Shown piece after piece: positions 1-6,374 of a DNA stretch of 8,391 bases (positions are counted from its first letter, which is position 1; every line of letters starts with the position of its first letter). The notes below the pieces were generated by a model that worked only from the letters and a program-made list of their open reading frames with translations, ran no database searches and was not told the DNA's origin. This DNA comes from Clostridia bacterium (GTDB taxonomy: Bacteria; Bacillota; Clostridia; Christensenellales; Aristaeellaceae). The stretch spans positions 1 to 8,391 of the forward strand of contig JAEDKS010000106.1 in NCBI GenBank assembly GCA_016295665.1, given 5' to 3'. Made by a program: the position numbers and the translations under genes.

Positions 1-1346
1 TGACGCTGGGCTGCGGCTCCTGGGGCGGCAACTCCGTGAGCGAGAACGTGGGCGTGAAGCACCTCATCAACATCAAGACCGTTGCCCAGAGGAGGGAGAA
101 TATGCTCTGGTTCCGCGCCCCCCAGAAGGTGTACACCAAGAAGGGCTGCCTGCCCGTGGCTCTGGACGAGCTGAAGAACGTGATGGGCAAGAAGAAGGCC
201 TTCCTGGTCACCGACTCCTTCCTGTACAAGAACGGCTACGCCAAGCCCATCACCGACAAGCTGGAGGAAATGGGCATCCAGTACTCCTGCTTCTTCGATG
301 TCGCACCCGACCCCACCCTGGCCTGCGCCAAGGAGGGCGCCAAGCAGATCGCGGCCTTCCAGCCCGATGTCATCATCGCCCTGGGCGGCGGCTCCGCCAT
401 GGACGCTGGCAAGATCATGTGGGTGCTCTACGAGCATCCCGAGGTGGACTTCCTGGATATGGCCATGCGCTTCTCCGACATCCGCAAGCGCGTGTACACC
501 TTCCCCAAGATGGGTGAGAAGGCCTACTTCATCGCCATTCCCACCTCCGCCGGCACCGGCTCCGAGGTGACGCCCTTCGCCGTCATCACCGACGAGCGCA
601 CCGGCACCAAGTACCCGCTGGCTGACTACGAGCTGATGCCCAACATGGCGATCATCGACGCCGACCTGCACATGAACGCCCCCAAGGGCCTGACCAGCGC
701 CTCCGGTATCGACGCCCTGACCCATGCCCTCGAGGCCTATGCCGCCATGCTGCAGACCCCCTACACCGACGCGCTGGCGATCGAGGCGGGCAAGGAGATC
801 TTCAAGTACCTGCCCCGCTGCTATGACGACGGCCCCAACGACCCCGAGGCCCGCGAGCATATGGCCAACGCCGCCACCATGGCGGGCATGGCCTTCGCCA
901 ACGCCTTCCTGGGCGTGTGCCACTCCATGGCGCACAAGCTGGGCTCCTATCACCACCTGCCCCACGGCGTCGCCAACGCGCTGCTGATTGAGGAGGTTAT
1001 CCGCTTCAACAGCGCCGAGGTTCCCACCAAGATGGGCACCTTCCCGCAGTACGCCTATCCGCACACCAAGGCCCGCTATGCCGAGTACGCCTCCGCCCTG
1101 GGCATCACCGGCGCCAACGACGACGAGAAGGTGGAGAACCTGATCACCGCCGTGCACGAGCTGAAGCACAAGGTTGGCATCAAGGACACCATCGCCGAGT
1201 ATGGTGTGGATGAGGCGAAGTTCCTGTCCACCCTGGACCAGATGGTGGAGGATGCCTTCGACGACCAGTGCACCGGCGCCAACCCCCGCTATCCGCTGAT
1301 GAGCGAGATCAAGACCATGTATCTGAACGCCTACTACGGCAGGTAA
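1..1346 (+). CDS. adhE: Bifunctional aldehyde/alcohol dehydrogenase AdhE, C-terminal part (5' end outside window)
   Basis: AdhE reduces acetyl-CoA to acetaldehyde and then to ethanol with NADH, as a cytosolic fermentation enzyme. The open frame enters from the left edge (codons from position 3). The first residues (GCGSWGGNSVSENVGVKH) are the conserved end of the aldehyde dehydrogenase domain and linker, so the GTG at 36 is an internal Val codon and not a start. The rest is the iron-dependent alcohol dehydrogenase domain. It has the NAD-binding GGGSAMDAGK (about 379-408), PTSAGTGSEVTPF, and iron ligands matching E. coli D653, H657, H723 and H737: Asp at 711-713, His at 723-725, His at 921-923 and His at 963-965, the last two exactly 14 codons apart as in E. 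coli. The gene ends in TAA at 1344-1346. About 447 residues are visible of a family length near 870. Identification is very secure; only the missing 5' half cannot be checked. Confidence 0.97.
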   Translation, partial: TLGCGSWGGNSVSENVGVKHLINIKTVAQRRENMLWFRAPQKVYTKKGCLPVALDELKNVMGKKKAFLVTDSFLYKNGYAKPITDKLEEMGIQYSCFFDVAPDPTLACAKEGAKQIAAFQPDVIIALGGGSAMDAGKIMWVLYEHPEVDFLDMAMRFSDIRKRVYTFPKMGEKAYFIAIPTSAGTGSEVTPFAVITDERTGTKYPLADYELMPNMAIIDADLHMNAPKGLTSASGIDALTHALEAYAAMLQTPYTDALAIEAGKEIFKYLPRCYDDGPNDPEAREHMANAATMAGMAFANAFLGVCHSMAHKLGSYHHLPHGVANALLIEEVIRFNSAEVPTKMGTFPQYAYPHTKARYAEYASALGITGANDDEKVENLITAVHELKHKVGIKDTIAEYGVDEAKFLSTLDQMVEDAFDDQCTGANPRYPLMSEIKTMYLNAYYGR

Positions 1347-1376
1347 TTCGCCCCGCGCCGCCCGCTCCTTTCCGCC

Positions 1377-1401
1377 GGGGATGGAAAAAAACCATCTTTT
1401 T
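1377..1401 (+). terminator. Probable weak intrinsic terminator after adhE
   Basis: GATGG (1380-1384) pairs with CCATC (1392-1396) around an all-A loop. The stem is followed directly by five T (1397-1401). G-T wobbles from 1377-1379 could lengthen it. The stem is short, so termination may be partial and the downstream kinase gene may receive read-through from adhE. No convincing separate promoter is visible in the 140-base gap 1347-1486. Confidence 0.45.
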
Positions 1402-1486
1402 CCCACCAAAGCAGGAAAAGAGCGGCGGCATGGCGAATTTACAGAAAAACGCATTCGTCATCCCATACGACAAGGAGGCAAGACGC

Positions 1487-2242
1487 ATGAATCTGACCCA
1501 TATCATTGCCGAGCGCCCGAACAAAACGATCTACCGCGATGGCGATAAAATGATGAAGGTGTTCAGCGAGGACTATTCCAAGGCGGAGGTGCTCAACGAG
1601 GCCCTGAATACCGCCCGCGTGGAGGAGACCGGTCTGAACATCCCCAAGCTGCAGGCTGTGACCATGGTGGACGGCAAATGGGCCATCGTCAGCGACTTCA
1701 TCGAGGGCAAGACCCTGCAGGAGCTGATGGATGAGAACCCCGACCAGCTGGAAGCCTACCTGAACCGCTTCGTGGAGCTGCAGATGGAGGTGCTGCGTCA
1801 CAGCAGCCCCCTGCTCAACGACCTGAACATGAAGCTCCAGAAGCGCATCTCCGCCAGCGGTCTGGAGGCCACCAACCGCTATGACCTGCACTGCCGTCTG
1901 GACGCCATGCACGGTCACCACAAGCTGTGCCACGGCGACTTCAACCCCTCCAACATCATCATCACCCCCGACGACACCGCCTACATCATCGACTGGGCCC
2001 ACGCCGCGCAGGGCAACGCCTCCGCCGATGTGGCCCGCACCTACCTGCTGTTCTGGCTGGACGGCAAGAAGAATGTGGCGGAAGCCTACATGGATCTGTA
2101 CTGCAAAAAGAGCGACACCGCCAAGCAGTACGTCCAGAAGTGGATTCCCATCGTCGCCGCCGCGCAGCTCGCCAACAGCAAGGTCTCCGCTGAGGAGAAG
2201 GCGCTGCTCATGCGCTGGGCGGACGTGGTGGAGTACGTCTGA
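1487..2242 (+). CDS. Small-molecule kinase of the aminoglycoside/choline phosphotransferase fold, substrate unknown
   Basis: A 251-residue soluble protein with the protein-kinase-like fold of APH and choline kinases, which transfer phosphate from ATP to a small hydroxylated substrate. The N-lobe has a candidate ATP-binding lysine (Lys24 in KMMKVF) and a helix containing ARVEETGLNIPK. The catalytic loop is HGDFNPSN (His149, Asp151, Asn156), and the metal-binding motif is IIDW with Asp169. The ATG at 1487 was chosen because a perfect AAGGAGG (1472-1478) lies 8 bases upstream, and a start at MNL is where I would expect this clostridial family to begin. An in-frame ATG at 1430 would add 19 residues but has a poor ribosome site. 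The gene sits alone between two terminators, so its neighbours give no clue to substrate. Nothing marks it as an antibiotic-resistance gene, and it is best called an uncharacterised phosphotransferase. Confidence 0.85.
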   Translation: MNLTHIIAERPNKTIYRDGDKMMKVFSEDYSKAEVLNEALNTARVEETGLNIPKLQAVTMVDGKWAIVSDFIEGKTLQELMDENPDQLEAYLNRFVELQMEVLRHSSPLLNDLNMKLQKRISASGLEATNRYDLHCRLDAMHGHHKLCHGDFNPSNIIITPDDTAYIIDWAHAAQGNASADVARTYLLFWLDGKKNVAEAYMDLYCKKSDTAKQYVQKWIPIVAAAQLANSKVSAEEKALLMRWADVVEYV

Positions 2243-2266
2243 TCACTCCCCCGCCGGTTCTCAATC

Positions 2267-2289
2267 AAAAAGGAAGGGTCTCCCCTTCC
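2267..2289 (-). terminator. Intrinsic terminator of the T-box/dehydrogenase/ABC transporter operon
   Basis: On the minus strand GGAAGGG (2289-2283) pairs with CCCTTCC (2278-2272) around a 4-base loop and is followed by TTTTT (2271-2267). It lies 43 bases beyond the stop of the ATPase gene. It is separated from the plus-strand terminator by only three bases, so each strand has its own hairpin. Confidence 0.8.
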
Positions 2290-2292
2290 CCG

Positions 2293-2324
2293 GGGCAGCC
2301 ATGACCGTCATGGCTGCCCTTTTT
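2293..2324 (+). terminator. Strong intrinsic terminator for the kinase gene
   Basis: A perfect 12-bp stem, GGGCAGCCATGA (2293-2304) with TCATGGCTGCCC (2308-2319), closes a 3-base loop CCG. It is followed by TTTTT (2320-2324) on the plus strand. It lies 50 bases after the kinase stop and ends plus-strand transcription just before the convergent operon's last gene. Confidence 0.9.
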
Positions 2325-2332
2325 GTGTTCCT

Positions 2333-3124
2333 TCAGTTCCGCTCCGCCCGGGGCGTCTTGCCCCTGGCGTAGAAAAGCTCCGCCAGCGCGCCGGAGGTCA
2401 TCCGGCTCCGCTCCTCGCCGGACAGGTCCAGCACAATCCGGCCCGCGTCCAGCATGATGGTGCGGCTGCCGACCCGCAGCGCGTAGTCCATGTCGTGGGT
2501 GACCATCAGCGTGGTGATTCCGTCCCGGGCCACGATGGACTCCGTCAGCGCCATCACCTTCTCCGCCGCGCCGGGGTCCAGGGCGGCGGTGTGCTCATCG
2601 AGCAGCAGCAGCTTGGGCTGGGCGACGGTCGCCATCAGCAGCGAGGCGGCCTGCCGCTGTCCGCCGGAGAGCAGCCCCATCTTCGTTTTCATCCGATCCT
2701 CCAGCCCCATGCCGAGCGTAGCGAGGAGGTCACGGAAGTAGCGGTTGTCCTTCCGGTTAACAGCGAAGAACGACCGGGAGGCCTTGCGGGTGTAGGCCAG
2801 GGCCAGGTTTTCCTCGATGGTCATATCCGGCGCGGTGCCCCGCAGGGGATTCTGGTACAGGCAGCCGATGTTGAGAGCGCGCTTGAAGTCCTTCTGCCGG
2901 GTGATGTCCTCCCCATCCAGCAGGATGTGCCCCTCCTCAGGGTACAATTTGCCCAAAATCATGTTGAACAGCGTGGTCTTGCCGGAGCCGTTGGAGCCCA
3001 GCACCGTCACGAACTGCCCTGCGGGCACCTCCAGCGACAGGTGATCCAGCGCCAGCTTTTCGTTGACCGTGCCGGCCTCAAAGCGGTGGGTCAGGGACTG
3101 AATCGAGAGCGGACTGCTGCTCAT
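2333..3124 (-). CDS. ABC transporter ATP-binding protein, TrpZ-type (probable tryptophan importer ATPase)
   Basis: A 263-residue cytoplasmic ATPase that would power the importer made with the two genes upstream. All ABC motifs are present: Walker A GSNGSGKTT (residues 43-51), Q-loop Gln91, signature LSGGQ (152-156), Walker B LLLLDE (172-177), D-loop ALD and switch His210. The variant after Walker B, DEHTAALDP, is characteristic of the ATPases paired with TrpX-type binding proteins (COG1101 group), where most importers have DEPTS/DEPFS. The start codon ATG overlaps the permease stop by four bases (ATGA, 3124-3121), with GGAGG at 3138-3134 nine bases upstream, indicating translational coupling. 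This is the last gene of the operon. Family assignment is firm. Tryptophan as substrate is inferred from the T-box at the operon head and from known trpXYZ operons. Confidence 0.93.
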   Translation of the reverse strand: MSSSPLSIQSLTHRFEAGTVNEKLALDHLSLEVPAGQFVTVLGSNGSGKTTLFNMILGKLYPEEGHILLDGEDITRQKDFKRALNIGCLYQNPLRGTAPDMTIEENLALAYTRKASRSFFAVNRKDNRYFRDLLATLGMGLEDRMKTKMGLLSGGQRQAASLLMATVAQPKLLLLDEHTAALDPGAAEKVMALTESIVARDGITTLMVTHDMDYALRVGSRTIMLDAGRIVLDLSGEERSRMTSGALAELFYARGKTPRAERN

Positions 3125-4083
3125 GGGCGGGCACCTCCCTTCTTCAGCTGACGGGAAAGCCCCTTGCGCAGCCGGGGAAGCGTCAGCGCCAGAATGACAA
3201 TCAGCGTGGACAGGAGCTTCACCGAATAGCTGGGCATGTCCAGCCGATAGGCCAGCTGCAGCACGATGCGGTAGACCAGCGAACCGCCCACCGCGCTCAG
3301 AAGCCCCGCGATCACGCCGCGCTTTCCGCCCAGCACCTGACCGATGATGACCGACGCCAGGCCCATGACCAGCATACCGTTGCCGCAGTTCAGGTCGGCA
3401 TACCGCTGCTGCTGACAGAGCAGCGCACCGGAGAAGGCCACCAGCGCGTTCGCCAGCATCACGCCCAGGGTACGCATGCGGTCGGCGTTGATGGAGGAGG
3501 AGCGAACCATCTCCTCGTTGTCGCCGGTGGCGCGGATGGCCATGCCGGGTCTGGTGAAGAAGAACACGGCGAGCACCGCCACCAGCACGGCAACCAGCAC
3601 CAGCGTGAGCAGCAGCACCTGCGTGTTGGCATCCTTCAGCAGGCCGCCCACGCCCTTCAGCCGCTGGCTGAGCATGCGGTAGATCGTCTGGCAGGACTCG
3701 TTCACCACCGCGCCCTGGGCGTTGGTCACCGCACGCTGCAGATACAGGTTGCTCTGCCCGCCCAGCACCGCGTAGTTGATCGTGTACAGCCCGGTGGACA
3801 CGAGAATCCCGGAGAGAATGGGCTCCACCCGCGCCTTCGTCTGCAGCAGCGCCGTGCACAGCCCCGCCAGCGCCCCCGCCAGCGCCCCGCAGAGGAGCGC
3901 GGCAATCGGGTACCCCGCGATGGTCACGGCGGCGCAGACGGTCATGCCGAAGACGAAGCTGCCGTCCACGGTCAGGTCAGGCGTTCTGAGAATCCGGAAG
4001 GTGACGAACACGCCCAGCGCCATGGGCGCGTAAAGCATGCCCTGGCTCAGCGCGGACATGAGCAGATTCAGCAGCATGGTCAT
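3121..4083 (-). CDS. ABC transporter permease, TrpY-type (probable tryptophan importer permease)
   Basis: A 320-residue integral membrane protein of the LivH/RbsC-like permease class (BPD_transp_2). Hydrophobic segments run from the N-terminus (LLNLLMSALSQGMLYAPM) to the C-terminal LLSTLIVILALTLP, with roughly eight or nine membrane spans. A cytoplasmic coupling stretch of the AIRATGDNEEMVR type is followed by an NADRMRTLG helix. This is the usual place and pattern for contact with the ATPase in this class. The C-terminus is basic (RLRKGLSRQLKKGG), fitting a cytosolic end. The first ATG (4083) was preferred to the ATG two codons later because AAGGAG (4099-4094) is 10 bases before it. It is separated from the binding-protein gene by 72 bases containing a GC-rich hairpin, and it overlaps the ATPase gene. 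Substrate is inferred from operon context. Confidence 0.92.
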   Translation of the reverse strand: MTMLLNLLMSALSQGMLYAPMALGVFVTFRILRTPDLTVDGSFVFGMTVCAAVTIAGYPIAALLCGALAGALAGLCTALLQTKARVEPILSGILVSTGLYTINYAVLGGQSNLYLQRAVTNAQGAVVNESCQTIYRMLSQRLKGVGGLLKDANTQVLLLTLVLVAVLVAVLAVFFFTRPGMAIRATGDNEEMVRSSSINADRMRTLGVMLANALVAFSGALLCQQQRYADLNCGNGMLVMGLASVIIGQVLGGKRGVIAGLLSAVGGSLVYRIVLQLAYRLDMPSYSVKLLSTLIVILALTLPRLRKGLSRQLKKGGARP

Positions 4084-4113
4084 GGAGAAGCAGCTCCTTC
4101 AGCATAGGTTCAT

Positions 4114-4144
4114 GGGCGGCGGAACCGCAGGGGCTCCGCCGCCC
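4114..4144 (-). other. Intercistronic GC-rich hairpin between binding-protein and permease genes
   Basis: A perfect 10-bp inverted repeat, GGGCGGCGGA (4114-4123) and TCCGCCGCCC (4135-4144), closes an 11-base loop. In the operon's transcript (minus strand) it lies 11 bases after the binding-protein stop and is not followed by a U tract. It therefore looks like an mRNA-stabilising or processing hairpin, not a full terminator. The T-rich run TGTTTTT (4145-4151) lies on the plus-strand side, where it could stop antisense transcription. Confidence 0.6.
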
Positions 4145-4155
4145 TGTTTTTCGGA

Positions 4156-5130
4156 TTACTCTCCGAAGTGGCTGGTGCCGTCGGCCTCCACCAGCACGGT
4201 GTAGCCCTCGAAGGCCGCCTCGGCAAACTCGCCGCCGAAGCGCTCCACCGCCTGCAGGTTGACAAAGCGGGCATAATCAGCCAGCACCTCGTAGGGCAGC
4301 TCGGCGGGCTGCGCGCCGTCCATGATCTTCAGCACCATGGCGGCAACCTGCTCGCCCAGCTGCACATAGTTCACGCCGATGGTGGCGAAGCCGCCGTCAG
4401 CCACCATGGAGTCAGCGCCGCAGTAGACGGGGATGCCGGCGGTGTAGGCCACGTCGGTGTAGGTCGCCATGGCGGAGGCGATGGAGTTGTCGTTGCCCGT
4501 GTACAGGGCATCCACGCCCTTGGCAATCAGGGACTCCACCGCAGGCTGCAGCTCGGAGAGGTTGGAGATGGACGCCTCCACATAGGCGATGCCCTCCGCG
4601 TCGCAGTAGGCCTTGGCAGCGTTGATGGTGGACACGGAATTGACCTCACTGGAGGTGTAGAGGAAGCCGATCTTCCCGCAGTCGGGCTGGAAGTTGAAGA
4701 TCAGCTTCACAATCTCCGCCGCAGGGATGTTGTTGGAGACGCCGGTGATGAACTCGCAGCCCTCACCGGTCATGCCCGCGGCGCCGGGGTCAGCCACCGC
4801 CGCGAACACGATGGGCAGCTCGTCCCCCTCAAACACGACCTTCGCCGACTGGGCGGTGGAGGTGGCAATCGGGATCACCATGTCGATGCCCGAGGCGCGG
4901 TAGTTGCTCAGGATGGTGGGCAGCGACGCGGTGTCGCCGTTGGCGTTCCCCAGGAGAATCTCGATGTCGCGACCGGAGGCATTCAGCTCCGCCACGATGG
5001 TGTCACGGATCTGGTTAAGCGAGGTGTGGCTCATGGGCTGCACGATGGCGATGCGGTACGTATCCGCAAGGGCCGTGGTGCAAAACAGCAGCAGGGCAAG
5101 GGACAGGATGATCGCAGACAGCTTTTTCAT
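4156..5130 (-). CDS. ABC transporter substrate-binding protein, TrpX-type
   Basis: A 324-residue exported solute-binding protein of the ABC_sub_bind family (PF04392/COG2984), the TrpX type. Typical family segments are YRIAIVQPMSHTSLNQIRD at the start of the mature domain, ATSTAQSAK, PIVFAAVADPGAAG, VDALYTGNDNSI and ADGGFATIGVNYVQLG. The N-terminus is a signal peptide: MKK, a hydrophobic core, then ALA-D at residues 20-23. Cys17 is present but is preceded by Phe, a poor lipobox, so whether the protein is lipid-anchored or cleaved by signal peptidase I is unclear. Start ATG at 5130 has AAGGAGG (5146-5140) nine bases upstream. The gap to the dehydrogenase stop is 21 bases, so the two genes are co-transcribed. 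Known members of this family with a tryptophan T-box are tryptophan importers, and that is the inferred ligand. Confidence 0.93.
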   Translation of the reverse strand: MKKLSAIILSLALLLFCTTALADTYRIAIVQPMSHTSLNQIRDTIVAELNASGRDIEILLGNANGDTASLPTILSNYRASGIDMVIPIATSTAQSAKVVFEGDELPIVFAAVADPGAAGMTGEGCEFITGVSNNIPAAEIVKLIFNFQPDCGKIGFLYTSSEVNSVSTINAAKAYCDAEGIAYVEASISNLSELQPAVESLIAKGVDALYTGNDNSIASAMATYTDVAYTAGIPVYCGADSMVADGGFATIGVNYVQLGEQVAAMVLKIMDGAQPAELPYEVLADYARFVNLQAVERFGGEFAEAAFEGYTVLVEADGTSHFGE

Positions 5131-5151
5131 GGTGGGGTTCCTCCTTCTTTT

Positions 5152-6090
5152 TTACCTTCTATTCCCAGCATGGACCTGCGCGGCCCGCGCAATATGGGTT
5201 CTGATGATCTCGCAGGAGCGGTTCAGCTGCTCCTGCTCTCCGGGGGCAAGGGGAAGCTCGATGACCGCCTCTATGCCGTTCCTGCCGATGCGGCAGGGGA
5301 CGCCGCAGTGTACGCCCTGCTGCCCATACTCGCCGCAGAGCAGCACCGAAACGGGCAGCACGCGCTTCTCGTCCCGCAGGATGCACTGCGCCAACGCGCA
5401 CAGGGCGCGACCGATGCCGAACTCCGTGGAGCCCTTGCCGCACACGATGTCCATGCCGCTGCCGTGTACCCGCCGCAGGATGTCCTCGCGGTCGAGTCCG
5501 TAGCTGTCAAAGGGCAGGCCGCCGATGACGCTTGCGGAGAAGGCGGCAGCAGCGGAATCGCCATGCTCACCGATGGCGAAGGCCTGAATGCTCCGGCGAT
5601 CCACGCCGGTCAATTCGCTGAGAATCCGAACCAGCCGTGCGGTGTCCAGCAGCGTGCCCGTGGAGAAGCACCGCGTGCGATCCAGCCCCAGCGCCCTGCG
5701 CAGGTAATCCGCCACGATGTCCGCCGGGTTGGTGATGGTCACCACCGGGCAGGCGATGGGATAGGGCCGCAGCTGTTCCACCAGCACATCCAGCAGCTCC
5801 ACCGATCTGTCCAGCAGATCCAGCCGGGTCTGACCGGGCTTACGGGGCTCGCCGATGGCAACCACGACCAGGGCCGCGTCCGCGCAGTCCGCATAGTCGC
5901 CGCTCCGCACATCCGCCGCGTGATCTGCAAAGGAGAGCGTATCGGCGATGTCCAGCGCCTGTGCCGCCGCCTTGTCCGGCACCACATCCACCAGCACGAT
6001 CTCCCTGCCGATGCCGCAGGAGGCCAGCGCATGGGCACAGTGGCTGCCCACATGCCCCGCCCCCAGAATGACGATCTTTTCCGTAGCCAA
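5152..6090 (-). CDS. LDH/MDH-family NAD-dependent 2-hydroxyacid dehydrogenase (lactate or malate type, substrate uncertain)
   Basis: A 312-residue cytosolic enzyme that interconverts a 2-oxoacid and a 2-hydroxyacid with NAD(H). The dinucleotide motif is GAGHVGS (residues 10-16), with Asp35 ending the second strand, favouring NAD. Catalytic residues are all present: Arg89 in KPGQTR, Asp149 and Arg152 in LLDTAR, and His176 in IGEHGD. LDTAR, IGEHGD and Thr222 in KGST are lactate-dehydrogenase-like. Arg83 in EPRKPG sits at the position (102 in LDH numbering) that is Gln in lactate and Arg in malate dehydrogenases, and the usual PVWS after GEHGDS is replaced by AAAFS. The start is TTG at 6090: AAGGAGG (6105-6099) is 8 bases upstream, the length then fits the family, and the only nearby ATG (6097) is out of frame. 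Longer in-frame starts would lie inside the T-box. It is the first gene of the T-box operon, 21 bases before the binding protein. Confidence 0.88.
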   Translation of the reverse strand: MATEKIVILGAGHVGSHCAHALASCGIGREIVLVDVVPDKAAAQALDIADTLSFADHAADVRSGDYADCADAALVVVAIGEPRKPGQTRLDLLDRSVELLDVLVEQLRPYPIACPVVTITNPADIVADYLRRALGLDRTRCFSTGTLLDTARLVRILSELTGVDRRSIQAFAIGEHGDSAAAAFSASVIGGLPFDSYGLDREDILRRVHGSGMDIVCGKGSTEFGIGRALCALAQCILRDEKRVLPVSVLLCGEYGQQGVHCGVPCRIGRNGIEAVIELPLAPGEQEQLNRSCEIIRTHIARAAQVHAGNRR

Positions 6091-6110
6091 CAGGCATCCC
6101 TCCTTCAGAG

Positions 6111-6156
6111 AAAAACAAAAGCCCCTGAACAGCGTCAACAACAGCTGTTCAAGGGC
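6111..6156 (-). terminator. T-box-controlled intrinsic terminator
   Basis: On the minus strand GCCCTTGAACAGC (6156-6144) pairs with GCTGTTCAGGGGC (6133-6121), a 13-bp stem with one G-U pair and a 10-base loop. It is followed by TTTTGTTTTT (6120-6111). Its 5' arm shares bases 6156-6151 with the 3' arm of the antiterminator, so the two folds exclude each other. The ribosome binding site of the dehydrogenase gene begins five bases after the T tract. Confidence 0.93.
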
Positions 6157-6368
6157 GAAATTTCCATTTCGCGGTGCCACCTTGATTCGGGCCTGCGCCC
6201 CTCAGCCGGATACCATCATATCCGTGATGGGTAACGTCCATCTCACGTCGGCCTATTTGTGACCGCCCTCTGCAGACCATATTCCTCGGAAGCCCGCCGG
6301 GTGCTCTCACCATCCACCCATCGCTTTAGCCGGGCCGCGTCCGACTTTTTCCTGCATCGTAGGTTTAT
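6111..6368 (-). promoter_or_regulatory. T-box leader riboswitch, probably tRNA-Trp specific
   Basis: A complete T-box that reads through into the operon when bound to uncharged tRNA. Stem I spans 6356-6271: base TGCAG/CTGCA (6356-6352, 6275-6271), TCGG/CCGA (6344-6341, 6289-6286), GCCCG/CGGGC (6335-6331, 6296-6292), and GGGTG/CACCC (6319-6315, 6303-6299) closing the conserved-looking loop GATGGTGAGAG. The 3' side of the specifier loop (6285-6276) contains TGG, the Trp codon, at 6279-6277. Stem III is GGGC-GCAG-GCCC just upstream of the T-box sequence AAGGTGGCACCGCG (6183-6170). The antiterminator pairs AAGG/CCTT and GCGAAAT/ATTTCGC around the 7-base bulge TGGCACC (6179-6173). UGGC in the bulge would pair with a tRNA ending GCCA, as tRNA-Trp does. 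T-box identity is near certain; Trp specificity is a strong inference. Confidence 0.95.
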
Positions 6369-6374
6369 GGCTTT

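Noticed and set aside
1438..1469. TTTACA with a weak -10-like sequence upstream of the kinase gene
   Set aside because: The -10 candidates are poor or badly spaced, and the transcript would start within the ribosome binding site.
1430..1486. Alternative earlier ATG for the kinase gene
   Set aside because: It has only a poor ribosome site, whereas the ATG at 1487 follows a perfect AAGGAGG and gives the expected family start.
1487..2242. Reading the kinase as an aminoglycoside resistance gene
   Set aside because: Only the generic kinase motifs are shared; there is no mobile element or resistance context, and housekeeping members of this fold are common.
6095..6097. ATG on the minus strand between the ribosome site and the dehydrogenase TTG
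   Set aside because: It is out of frame with the dehydrogenase and too close to the AAGGAGG; its frame gives a short low-complexity shadow.
6091..6180. In-frame extension of the dehydrogenase to an ATG at 6180 (342 residues)
   Set aside because: The extra 30 residues would be encoded by the T-box antiterminator and terminator, lie upstream of the AAGGAGG site and precede the normal start of the dinucleotide-binding fold.
4168..6234. Long plus-strand open frame (688 residues) opposite the binding protein, dehydrogenase and T-box
   Set aside because: It is a GC-rich antisense shadow with His/Gly/Ala/Arg-rich composition and no recognisable domain, covering three well-supported minus-strand elements.
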